A DNA stretch of 64,000 nt from contig NAVB01000146.1 in NCBI GenBank assembly GCA_002179805.1, positions 42,174 to 106,173 on the forward strand, in the 5' to 3' direction. Both the position numbers and the translations under genes were made by a program. Of this stretch, positions 8,865 to 19,800 are shown one piece after another; position 1 is the first letter of the stretch, and every line of letters begins with the position of its first letter. The stretch is from Acanthamoeba lenticulata (taxonomy: Eukaryota; Discosea; Longamoebia; Acanthamoebidae). The notes beneath the pieces were generated by a model. The model was not told the origin of the DNA. It saw nothing but the letters and a program-made list of their open reading frames with translations, and made no database searches.

Positions 8865-10668
8865 ATGCACGCAGGAGAAGTTCAGATAGAGAACCCCTCC
8901 TCTCTCGCGACGGCAAGGCGAATGGGAAGGCAGGCGACGGCCGATACTTCTGTCGTACAGAAGCTGAAGAGTAATTCCACCGCTGCTAGCCTCGCAAGTG
9001 CCGGTCGAACATCTTCTTTTCCTCCTTCGGAGCTCCGGCCAGCACGTCGCCATTCTCTTGGCCTCGCGCTCCCCATCAAGCCACCACCGTCCCTTGCTAG
9101 ATATGGTATCGACATCGAATACGATGACAGCGAGTGGCAAAAGAAGAACCCCCTTCAGATAGAAGTTGTGGGCTCCTTTTGGAATCAGATCTCAGGCCAC
9201 CGAGTCGTGCTTAAGGCGCGAAATGGCTACATCTGCAAAGCTCTTTATCCCCGCGAGCTCTGGTTCTACCTCTCTCTACAAAGCCATCCCCGATACCGAC
9301 CTTTTGCGCCAACCTTTCTTGGCTGCATCGAGTTGACGCGCGACGAGCTGAGGGCCGTTGTCGGTCGCGAGGCGACGATGGGAATCGAGAGCGAAGAAGA
9401 TGTGCGGAAGAAGATGGAAAGAGGAGAAGTTGCCAGCTGGTCCCGTTACCTCGAGTCCCAACTGGTGGGCAAGCTCGAACGGGAGAATACCGAGAGCTTG
9501 ACAGCCGGCAACGCCTCCCTTCTAAGTACGTCTTTCCTCGTTATTTTTGCGCCTAAGCGGAAAAAGTATTCCTTTTTTACTGATTGCTGTGCTATTTTTT
9601 GTTTGTTTTTTTGAATTATTTAGATTACATCGTGATGGAGGACATGACCCACGGATACCGAAGGCCCTGTGTACTTGATATCAAGGTTCGCAAACCCTTC
9701 TTTGTTTGTCTCTTTTGGCAGACTAACGGCGGAGCCCGTTCTTTTTAATTTGGCCTGCTTTTGATTATTATTATTATTATTTGATCTCTTGTTGCTTCCC
9801 GCGGAAAGGGAATAAAGCCTCAGCTTTCCCTCATGCTCCGCCGCCCCTCTTGCTCGTTTGCTGAGTCCACACAAGCAGTGGGTCGTGACCCAGGCGAGCC
9901 TTGACTAACCGAGTCCTCTCTCGACTCTTCTTCACTGCCTCTTTCCTACTGCTTCAGGTTGGCACACGAGCCTACGGCGACCACGCGGATGCCGCCAAGA
10001 TCGCGGGGCAGGTCAACAAGGTGAATACAACCACCTCGGGCTCGCTTGGCATCCGATTAATGGGCGTCAAGGTACCGAATTTGTTCCGCCGGCTCCTTTG
10101 TCGCTCGCGGAAGTGTCTCACGACCCTTGTTTTGCAGGTGTACCAGCCCAACACCAAGAATTATGTACAGATCGATAAATACGAAGGACGCAAGTCCTCT
10201 AAGGACCAGTTCGTGAAGCACCTCGAAACGTACGCCATACACGCTTAGGCTGGCCCGTCGAGACTCAGGTCAAGTCTAACGGTGATGTTCTTGTTTTTCT
10301 ACAGTTACTTCCGCAGCTCGCCAACGGGCATGTTGAAGACCAAGGTCATCGGGTCTTTCGTGAAGAGACTGCAGGCTCTACTTCGCACGTTCACAGAGGA
10401 GCCCGTGTACAGACTCTACTCGACTTCTCTGTTGTTCGTCTACGAGGGCGACGAAGAGGGCGACGAACAGGAGCAGCAGAGCGACGCCACCACTGGTCTT
10501 GATGACGCGAACGGCGAAGGTGCTCGCGTCCAGGTCAAGATGATCGACTTTGCGCACACGTATCTTCTCGACGGCCGCGAACCCGACGACGGCTACGTGT
10601 GGGGCCTCACCAACCTCATCAACATCTTTGAAGACCTCCTCAAGTCCCAATCTCAGCTCTCTTCGTAA
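8865..10668 (+). CDS. Inositol polyphosphate kinase (IPK superfamily: IP6K/IPMK/IP3K)
   Basis: Exons 8865-9525, 9624-9685, 9958-10071, 10138-10229 and 10305-10668 all join in phase and give 430 residues. The protein transfers phosphate from ATP to inositol phosphates. The catalytic signature PxxxDxKxG is present as PCVLDIKVG, split by the intron after the Lys codon. Further family marks are YIVMEDMTHGYRRP, GTRAYGDHA, LGIRLMGVKVYQP and the C-terminal ATP/metal site KMIDFAHTYLLDGREPDDGY, followed by a closing helix GLTNLINIFEDLL. About 110 N-terminal residues are low-complexity and basic, as in many IP6Ks. An acidic insert (GDEEGDEQEQQS) precedes the IDF motif. IP6K versus IPMK cannot be settled by eye. 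Confidence 0.9.
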
Positions 10669-11266
10669 GGCTTCCACGTTTTCAGCTCCCTCCTCCTCCT
10701 CCTCCTCCTCCTTCGTCTCCGACGTCTACCCTCGTTCCTTCCTTGCTCCCTCGACCACCCGCCGCATTGTACACTTAATTTTGATTTGCTTCGGCACGCC
10801 CTGTTGGCGCGGTCTCGCGCCTCCCTCTCCCGCTGGTGGAGCTCTCCTCCTCGAGACGACCTCGCCCTGTAGTACAAACTCCTCTGCTACGCTCCTCCTC
10901 CTCCAAGGTGCCACGTGCGAAGACTGTCAGCACTGGCGCCACGATTCTCTTTCTCCCCCCGCTTCGTCTCCGTGCTACTCTTGCGCTGGTTGGCCTTCGA
11001 GCTGCGAGCGCTCCTCTTGTACAGCTGCCTCAATAAAATTCGACAGTTCCGCAACGCTTTTGGGTCACCTTCATCCTGAGATCTGCTTTCGTGAACCTCT
11101 TCTGCGCTTTTTTCGGGTCCTTTGCCGCCAAGGATTTGGCAAAACCGGCGGCTTCATTTTACGCAGAAAACACAACACACACGGAGAACAACAGATAGAA
11201 CGTGCACACAGGATACGATAGGGTTGGGGTTGCGCTGACGTCAACCACAACTTGAGCACAAGAAAC
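10669..11266. other. Inositol kinase 3' region and F-box gene 5' region
   Basis: No gene is supported here. The first part carries a (TCC)n run (about 10691-10711) and long pyrimidine-rich sequence, taken as 3' UTR. The second part, from about 11100, is the leader of the F-box/WD40 gene. Apparent ORFs here are low-complexity Ser/Pro/Arg reads of the pyrimidine tract. Confidence 0.5.
11032..11037 (+). terminator. Polyadenylation signal AATAAA of the inositol kinase gene
   Basis: This is a canonical AATAAA in CCTCAATAAAATTCG, 364 bases after the kinase stop codon. It is the first such hexamer downstream on the plus strand. Confidence 0.5.
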
Positions 11267-13869
11267 ATGGAAAAGTTGCCAAGTACGGAAGCCATGGAGA
11301 GCCACACGCCCATCGACACGTATGAGAAAGATAGAAATCTGCCACCCGAGAGAACGCATCTTGGGCTACGAAACGCTCAAAATGCAACTGCGTTTGGTTG
11401 CGGGGCAGTGTCTTCCCTCAAGCTAGACGACCTTCCCGAGGAAGTTCTGCTTAGCATTCTGTCCTTTCTGCCTCCCTCTGCTCTTGTTTTCATGAGCCTC
11501 GTCTCCGTGCGGTGGCACCACCTCCTCAACGACGCTGGGTACCCCTCCTTTCTTCTCCTTCAGCATCTTTATTCATGGCCTCTGACTTTCTATCGCGCGT
11601 GCGTTGCAGTTTGTGGCGGGCCAAGCTCGTGGAGTGCCTCCCGGGCCACAGCGCCGCGGCGCCACTGCTGCATAGGTTGCAGGCCACGCTGCCCCGCGAG
11701 GACGGCGACGAGACGCACCTGAACGACCAGTGGCTCGCCGTCCGCTATCATCTGGGCTTCTTTGGGAAGGTCGCTGATCGGTCGCTCTCGGCCGATGCCG
11801 AGGTGAGCGACCTGCGGCGACTCTACATGGGGGACGAAGATGAAGCCCTTGAAGGCGACGACGAAGTTGAAGCCGATGCCGTCATCGAGACAGCAGACGT
11901 CTCTGCAAAGGACGAAGATCGCCCGTTGCTGCCCACCTGCGACGAGGCCATCGCCGAACCGCTGCCGCATGACGGGGAGGCCGCAGCGGGGAAGAAGACA
12001 GACGAACAGGCAAAGCCAGAGGGGGACAGTGAGGTGCAGCCCAGCGGGCCCGAGCCCAACTGGCGCTACACGTGCCTGACGCTCCTCAAAACCGAGCGCA
12101 ACTGGTGGCGGGGCGACATCCGACCCGTCGACCGTGTCCGCGTGCCCTCTGACGCTCTCTGTCTCGACTTTGATGAAGTGCGTGACCCCGTTTCCTCTTG
12201 AGAGTGATGATGATGACCACGAAGCTGATGGCGTCGGTGACCGTGTTGATGTCATGCTCAACAGGAGCAACAACTGCTGGTGACGGGTTGCAAGAACAAG
12301 TCGCGCGGCGAGCTTGCCGTGTGGCACCTGCGCACTGGCGAACCCCTCTTCTCGTTCGAGGGCCACCGCTGGTGGGTCAACGATGTTCACATCCGGGGCG
12401 ACCGGGTCATCTCGTGCTCCAACGACGCCACCGTCACCGGTATGTGTTAATCCCTCGAGCTGCCCTCTTTTTTTTATCAACATTCATACAGTGCATCATA
12501 CACACGTTCGCTCACATGACATGTGTGGCTCCACAGTGTGGAGCCTGAAGGACCGGTCGATGGTGAAGGCGCTCCAGGGCCACGGCGCCGGCGTGCAGTC
12601 GATCAGCTTTCACCCACGCCTGCCCCACATCGTGCTCAGCGGCTCGTGGGACAACACTGTCAAGGTGCGCCTTGCCGCCTCTCTCTCTCTCTCTCCGCTG
12701 CCCTCTCAGCCAACGTTCACCTCACATGTCCTCACCAACCACACATTCATGCAGTTATGGGACTTGAACACGGGAGACCTGCTCGACACGTTCAACACCT
12801 CTGGCGACCAGGCCTGGTAGGTTTCACTCTGCTTTTATTTATTGATTTTTATCATATTTTATTTTACTTTTTTTTTTAAAAAACCAATTATCTTATCAGG
12901 AGAGAAAGAAACTGTTGGCTGGTGCTGACGGCGAGGCGTGATTAGGGGCGTGGGCGTGAGCGACAAGGGGATGCTGATGTGCGTGGGCCAGGCCGGCTGG
13001 CTCTGCGCCTGGGACTATCGACAGCGCGCACAGCTCTTCACCCACCAGCCCAAAGAAATGGTACATTCTATTTCTTTTTATCTTACTATTTTTATTTATT
13101 TGTGTTAAGGAAAATATTGAAATAAATGAATGGACGTGCAGCAGCACAGCGTGGGCACGTTCCGGTATAGGACGGGCTTCCACTGCGTGCAGTTCACGGA
13201 GGCTGGCGACCGGTGCGTCGTGGCCGGGAGTCATCTGCCGTCGTCGGCCTTGAGCCCGGCGGGCGGGCTGGGCGCCAGCGACGGCCAGCGCGAGCTGGAC
13301 GGCATCATCCAGGAGTACGACCTCAGCGGCGGCGAGCCGCAGTGGCTGCGCACCTTCAAGGGCACCCACGCCAGCATCCGCTCCATCCAGTTCGATCAGG
13401 GCAAGCTCGTCGCCGGCGACTACGACAGCCGCATCAAGGCACGCGGCCACCATAGCAGCAATGCTCTCTTGGGCGAGGAAGTTCGACATTTTCGAAAAGC
13501 CCTAAACGAACGACAACGGTGCTGGCGGTGGAGTGCAGGTGTGGGACATGGCGACGGGCACGTTGCAGACCAATTTCAAGAACTGGCTGCCGGTGTCGTT
13601 TGAGCCCTCGGCCACCTTCGAGAACCACATTTTCAAGCTCAAATACTCGCCCACTGGCCTCCTCGTACGCTTCGTCTTGTCGACTTCACTGCGGCGTACA
13701 CATGATGTTGATGTTGTGATGCTTCGCCTGTGTCTAGGTGACGGGTGAGTCCAACTCAGTGGGCGTATTCGACCTGTCGGGCCGACGGAAACCGCGACCA
13801 GTGGCCCGAATCCCGTGTGCGCGTCCTGCGGCGCGTGATGGCGATGACGCGTCCTCCCACGACGTTTGA
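11267..13869 (+). CDS. F-box/WD40 repeat protein, probable SCF substrate receptor
   Basis: Nine exons join in phase: 11267-11538, 11610-12177, 12265-12439, 12537-12664, 12755-12816, 12946-13060, 13142-13438, 13539-13664 and 13738-13869, giving 624 residues. An F-box near residues 50-90 (LDDLPEEVLLSILSFLPPSA, with LVSVRWHHLL) would bind Skp1 in a Cullin-1 ubiquitin ligase. An acidic linker (about residues 160-250) follows. The C-terminal propeller shows WD-type blades: GELAVWHLRTGEPLFSFEGH, TVWSLKDRSMVKALQGHGAG, LSGSWDNTVKLWDLNTGDLL, LCAWDYRQRAQLFTHQPKE and SRIKVWDMATGTLQTNF. The intron at 13439-13538 begins with GC rather than GT, and the join rebuilds a perfect WD motif. Substrate unknown; FBXW-like by layout only. 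Confidence 0.88.
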
Positions 13870-14250
13870 TAACGGCCTTCTTATTCCGCGAGGGTTGGAC
13901 ATTCATGTACACCACGGAACATCTGCCAACTCGCCGTGGAAGTTGTTTTTCATTGTTTTGTTCGAGAAGAGAGCTATCGCACTACAACGGGTCCGGTCGC
14001 GGTAAGAGGTTTGCGTTGCTCCCAGATCTTGAGCAGTGCGGTTTGTCTACTGTCACGAATCATCCTGACGTCCTCGGGCAAAGCCCATACGCTAGGGGAA
14101 ACTTTAAACAGATAATAACTTTCGATACCGTGCCAGTCTGGGTTTGCCGTATTTCATTCTTTCCATCTGCCCAAGTATTGTGGTTTCGGGCCGTGAAAAT
14201 TTATGCAAAATAATTTATAAAAAATTATGACTTGCTTGACGAAAACGAGA
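13870..14250. other. Convergent 3' region
   Basis: This lies between the F-box/WD40 stop (+) and the glutathione reductase stop (-). There are no supported ORFs. It becomes AT-rich near 14195-14225 (AAAATTTATGCAAAATAATTTATAAAAAATTATG), consistent with polyadenylation signals for one or both genes. Confidence 0.5.
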
Positions 14251-16226
14251 TCAAGCGCGTTTGGTGCGCATGGTGACGAACTCTTCAGCGCTGGTCGGGT
14301 GAATGCCAATGGTGGCGTCGAACTGGGCCTTGCGGGCACCGCACTTGAGAGCCACGGCGAGACCCTGCACGATCTCCGGCGCGTCGGGTCCGACCATGTG
14401 GCACCCGAGCACGACGTCGGTACGGCTGTCGACCACGAGCTTCATCGTCGCGCGGTCCGTCGTGCGCTTGGTGAGCGTGTGCTTGAGCGGGGTGAAGCTT
14501 GACATGTAGACATCGACGCCATCGTCTCCCAGCTCAGCTCGCGCCTGCCGCTCGGTCAGTCCGACGGCGGCCGCCGGAGGCTGCGAAAACACGGCAGACG
14601 GCAGGTGGCGGTAGTCGCACTGCCGCGGCTTCTTCCCGAACACAGTGTCGGCGAACGCGTGTCCTGTGAACCGCGCGCATGCGCGTGAGCCGTGTGTCTT
14701 GCGTGCATGTTTCGAGTCGTGCGTGAATGTGTGTATATCGTGATGGCGCACCCTCGGCCAGGGCTACAGGAGTGAGGTTGACGCGGTTGGTCACGTCGCC
14801 CACGGCGTAGATGTGCGGCACGCTCGAGCGGCTCCACTCGTCCACCTCGACGGCGCCCTTGTCGTCGAGCTTCACTCCAGCTTGCTCCAGTCCCAGTCCC
14901 TGCCATCGTCGGATCACCATCATCAGCACCAGCATCACCATCAACATCATCGCCGTCGCTTTGGTACCTGAACGTTGGGCGCGCGGCCCGTCGCGCTGAG
15001 GACAGTGTCGGCTTCGACTACCGGACCTGTCGTGGCCGTAAACGGCGATGAGAACGGGAGGAAGGCGAGGAGGAAGGAGAGGAGGGGGCTACCGTCAGCG
15101 CGGGTCTTGCTGTCAAAGGTGAAGACGCGGAGGCGGCCCGTGTGCGGGTCCTTCTCCACGCGGGAGACGCCCATGCTGGAGACCAGCCGCATGCCGCGCT
15201 CCTTGTGGAGGGCCGTCACACTCTTTTGCACGTCCTCGTCCCACCCGTTGAGCAGGAGCGGCCCGCGATGAATCTGTGCTCCCGCCGCCGCAAACCGTCT
15301 GCGCATTAGCTCACGAGTGCGAGTGCGCGTGCGCGTGCGTGTATGCGTGCGTACGAGCGTCACGTCGGCGCCGCTGCCGTGGAAGATACCCGCAAACTCG
15401 CAAGCGATGTAGCCGGCCCCGATGATGGCCACATGCTTCGGGAGGGCCGACAGGTCTAGCGCCTCGTTGGACGTTATCGTGTGCTCTGGAGGCGACCGAC
15501 ACGTCAGCAGTCTCACAGGGTGAGGATGAACCCAACGTGGTCCGTGAAGGAGGGAGAAGGCACCGATGCCAGGGATCTGAGGCAAGTGAGGCCAGCCGCC
15601 CGTGGCCACGAGGATGCGCTCGGCTGTGACGGTCCGGCCGCCGACCTGGACGGTATGCGGGTCGAGCAGGACACCGCGGCCCTCGAGCAGGTCGACGTTG
15701 GCCTTGGTCAGCAGGTTGCGATAGACGCCCTCGAGACGGTCGAGCTCGCGGTTCTTGTTGGCCACGAGTCGGGGCCAGTCGAGTCGCCACGGCTCCTTGC
15801 CCTCCTCTTCGCCCTCGAATGAATAACCGTAGCTTCGCGCATCCCTGTTATCGGCGAGATTGGCGCACGAGATGAGTCCAAGATGGATAAGATACAAACG
15901 AAGGAGGATTGACAGTGGCGTGTCACCGTGGGACGACCACGTACCGGAACTCTTCAGGGAACTGGGAAGCATAGACGAGGAGCTTCTTGGGGACGCAGCC
16001 ACGCATGACGCACGTCCCGCCCACACGGCTCTCCTCACACATGCCCACCTTGGCACCGTGCCCGGCCGCGATGCGACTTGCCCGTACACCACCCGAGCCC
16101 GCGCCTGAGTGACGGGGCGTGCATCCGCAAGATGAGGAGTGTGAGCGCAGTTGTGCCATGAGCGCTCACGCACTGCTCGCTGGTGCACGTACCAATCACA
16201 AAGAGATCAAAGTTGAAGCGTCGCAT
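14251..16226 (-). CDS. GSR: Glutathione reductase (NADPH-dependent flavoprotein disulfide reductase)
   Basis: It reduces GSSG with NADPH and FAD. Eight exons join in phase: 16226-16193, 16104-15945, 15844-15564, 15485-15355, 15273-15093, 15026-14968, 14899 to about 14756, and about 14665-14251. The FAD site [20 protein letters not shown] is split by intron 1. The redox-active pair is [19 protein letters not shown]; a residue other than Asn follows the first Cys-Val, as in bacterial and plant enzymes. NADPH site: [18 protein letters not shown]. Interface: [18 protein letters not shown] ribityl site: [18 protein letters not shown]. The C-terminal catalytic His-Glu is [18 protein letters not shown]. 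No trypanothione-reductase features were noted. No organelle presequence is present, so a cytosolic location is likely. Confidence 0.93.
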
Positions 16227-16302
16227 CCTGGCCGGCAGCTCGCTGTTGTGTTCTTTGCTCTTTTCTTCGCGCTTTTTCTCTTGTCGCCGCGAGCAGCAGA
16301 AC
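16227..16302. promoter_or_regulatory. 76-bp divergent promoter
   Basis: Only 76 bases separate the start codons of glutathione reductase (-) and the small coiled-coil gene (+). The interval must hold both 5' UTRs and core promoters. It includes a strong pyrimidine run on the plus side (CTTTGCTCTTTTCTTCGCGC) and no TATA box. Confidence 0.5.
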
Positions 16303-16700
16303 ATGGATTGCTTGCGTGGTACGCGAGGCCAAGACCATGCCCACAACACTACGCGTGCACGGGCTGCGAACATCTCATCCACAATTCGTGTGCAGAGCTC
16401 AACGATCGGGTTGAGGAGCTCGAGCAGGAGGTAGAACAGTTTTACCACTACTGCGTTGAGATTCAGACCTACCAGGCCAAGCTTCTCGACATTGCGGAGT
16501 ACTGGGTGCAGTCTCCACCTTCCCCCTCTCTCCTCCCTCACTCAACTTACACTTGGCGAAAACAGACCGAGTGGATGAAGCACGGCGAGCACCTGGTCAA
16601 GAGCGAGGCTGCCGTATTAGGCCTCCCCACAGCGCTGGAGCGCATGCTCATCGAGGAGCGAAGGCACAAGGGGGCCGCCACAGCAGACAAGCGCGCGTAG
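16303..16700 (+). CDS. Small coiled-coil protein, unknown function
   Basis: Exons 16303-16318, 16396-16505 and 16566-16700 join in phase to give 86 residues starting MDCLRELNDRVEELEQEV. Exon 1 has only 16 bases; it was chosen because the donor G|GTACGC joins exactly to the acceptor TGTGCAG and yields a clean heptad helix. The helix continues FYHYCVEIQTYQAKLLDIAE, then a second helical part (GLPTALERMLIEERRHKG) and a basic tail. The size and helical character suggest a small subunit of a larger complex, but no family is recognised. The stop is 139 bases from the convergent alsin stop. Confidence 0.6.
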
Positions 16701-16839
16701 ACGCCATGAGCGAGCGCTCAAGAAGAAAAGAAGAAACAACGCTTTTGTATAAAGGTCAAGTGCTCTGCTCGCGAGCAGCTCTATGTACATAGCGAGGAGG
16801 AGCAAGAAACTGGTGAGACGGCGGGAGAAAGAAGCCGGC

Positions 16840-19800
16840 TCACGTCAAAGAGCCGGCGGCGTCGCGGCTTCGAGTGCCTGTTCGGAGGCCAGGAAGCGAC
16901 AAACGAAGCAAACCGCTGCCGGTGCTGTGGCGCTGCTTGTGCTGCTCGGCCGCAGCGTTCTCGCGCCGCCGCCGCTCGCGCTCCTCCTCGTCGAGCCGAC
17001 GCTTCTCGCGGTCTAGGTCGAGGCCCTTCAGGAACTGGAAGGCCACGTGCAGGTGCGTCAGCAGGTAGCCCTCCACCTCGAACCGCAGGTGCTGGCTCAT
17101 GAACTCCTCCAGGAAGTTGAGCTCCGACGACAGGTTGGACCAGCCCGCGTGCACCAGCACAAAGGCCAGCACCGGCAGCAGCTCGTCGGCGCTCATGCCC
17201 TCGCCCTCCCTGCTCATACCCCCCCCCCCCAAAGCGGCGTGATGAGACCCACAAGCCCCTCGGGCCTCGATCGCAAGGGGGCGGGCGTACGCGTGCGAGT
17301 CGGGGAGCAGGCCGTGCTCGATGGCCTTGGAGGCCAGGTAGATGTGGTGCAGCTTGTCGGCAGGCGTGTTCAGCGTGGGCACCTTGGCCATCAGGTCGAT
17401 GGCGCCCTGGAACGGCAGCACCGCCTCCCTGGTCAAAGAAAAGCGCGCGGGTGAGTTTCTCGCCGAAAAGAGGCCCCAGAGACAAGAAGGAAAAGGTACG
17501 GAGACGAGCCCAGGAATCGGCTCCGTCGCCACGAAGCGCTTTCCTGCTTCGGTCCGTCCTGGTCGTTCTCGAGCGTCTTGTCGGCGCTGTTGGCAGCGGC
17601 GGCCGCAGCCTCCTCCTCACGGCGCTTGCGTTCGAGCTCGATCATGTCCGCCACTTGCCGGGCGTCCAGATTCAGGTCTGCGAGATTGCAGCACAAAGAT
17701 GATTGAAGAGACATGAATAAATTGCTTAGAAATAGAATAAAATACAATAATAAATAAATTGAATAAAATAATAAATAAATAGGGGAAGGTTTTTACCGAG
17801 CAAGGCGAGCTGCTGCGCGAGCGGCATCCTACGCAGGTCGATAAGCTTGGCCGCGACATCGCCATCCTCCTTCTCGTTCTATGTTGATACAGCCGTTGTG
17901 TGAGTGTCCAGCGCTAATAGTCATCAAGCTGCGGGCAAGATGATGACGACGACGGCGATGGTGATGGTGATGATGAGCATGTGGTACCTTGATCTCGTAC
18001 ATGGCGAAGAGGGTGGTGTAGATCAGCGGGAACACGACCGACTCGACGGCCACCGTGCACCAATGGGCCGTCTCTTCCTTGCGCGCCTCGTCTTCGGCCA
18101 CGCTGGGCCGCCCGCTGGCGCGCCGGACCTGGTGCGTCGTGGCCTCGATGAACGAGTGCGTGTCGTCCAGCGCGTCGTCGAAGAACTTGTAGCAGTCCTC
18201 GGCCGGCCGGTAGTTGCGGTTGAGCAGCTTGGCAAATGACCCCACCACCCCGCTCAGCGGGTGCACCGACGCTCTGTTGTGTCCGAAAAGACGTCAGAGG
18301 AGGCCATGGAGAACACCATCAACAACAAAGAAAGGGAGGCGCACGGGAGGATCATGCGGCGGGCGCAGTCGGCGACGGCTTGCTGGGTGGGCTCTGGCTC
18401 GTCCAGTGCCCGCCGCAGGTTGTCCTCCAGCTGCTTGGCCGCCTGCATTTGGGGAGAGGACGTCGTCAGAACCAAACCCATGAGGTTGGCCCACTATGCG
18501 AGCAAGGGGAGAGACACGAACCAGGTTCTTGGGATCGCGCACACACTTGAGGTTGATAAAGTAGTTCCATCGCTCGATGTTGAGTTCGCTGTTGTGCGCG
18601 TTTGTGTTTGTGCCTGAATGAGCGCGGGAATGGGCCGAATGGAGGGAAGTGAAGAAGGGATGAAGGACGCACTCGACGTCGCGAGGGACCGACTTCATCC
18701 ACGTGGCGTTGGTCACCGCCAGCTTGTCCAGGCTGCCCTCGGTGTGTGTATGTGTGTTTGTGTTAGCGATCGAGCACTGCACCACGGCATCGATGCATGG
18801 GGCGAGGGAGGAAGACATGCGTACTTGTCGCCGTCGAGGGCCTTGGCGTCGAGCACGTAGCGATCCGGGAGCAGCACAAAGCCTCGGCCGTGCAGCCGGT
18901 CTGCAGCCATGGCTCTGCGCGTGAGCGGGCAAAACTCCCCGAAGCGAAAGTCAACAGTTCCCACGCACCGTTGAGCCACTCGCCATTGTAGATCGTGCCG
19001 TCGCCCGTACGGAGGAAGCCGCTGCCGGCGCGCTGGCCGGCGTTGAAGGTGCCGTAGAAGCGGTCGGACGTCTTGGCATACGTATAGATCCCGTACCCGT
19101 GCGGCTGCTCGTCCCGGACCACCGCGACCGCCACGGTTCATCAGCCCACGGGACAGGCTCGCGCAAGGGGAGAGGACGGGCTCACGTACGGCTTTGCCGG
19201 ACCAGTCGCCCACGTATTTGTCGCCGTTGACGTAGAGGACCGAGCAGGGGAGGAGGAGCACGCCGTTGTCCCACGTCGCAAAGAACACGTCCCCGTTGTC
19301 AAAGTAGAGGTAGCCTTCGTCGTGCCTCTTGTCGTTGACCCACGAGCCGATGAACTTGTCGTAGCCCGAGCCCTTGGTGAAGTGCTGTGTGCCCTGCCCC
19401 TCTGCGCCAGAGGTCCCGGGACGGGTCAGTTCACGTCGCTGGCCGACGTCACCATCGCACTGGCGGGGGAGAGAGTACCGCGCTTGCCGTTGCGCCAGCA
19501 GCCCTCGTAGCGGCCGCCCTTGCGGTTGTAGTATGTCCCGAAGCCGTCACGCAGGCCGTTGGCCCACTCGCCCTCGTACTTCTCCCCGTTCTTCTCGTAG
19601 GTGCCCATCCCGTGGAACTGGTCCGCTCCCCGCCCCGCCCAAACACCTCACGTTGTCAGCCCGGGCCGGCGCTGGTAAGGTGGAGACGCGGTGGCGACGC
19701 ACCTTGCCCCACATCCACTGGCCCTCGTAGATGGCGCCGGTGATGAACGCGTACTTAAACGAGCGCCGGTTGTTATCTGGTCAGAAGGTAAGCCATTGAG

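Noticed and set aside
16744..16756. TATAAAGGTC as a plus-strand promoter
   Set aside because: It lies in the short convergent 3' interval between the coiled-coil gene and alsin; no plus-strand gene follows, so it is more likely part of a 3' UTR.
17218..17232. Run of twelve C residues as a frameshift site in alsin
   Set aside because: It falls in an intron between VPS9 exons whose frames join normally; similar homopolymers occur at 107-116 and 51221, also outside coding sequence.
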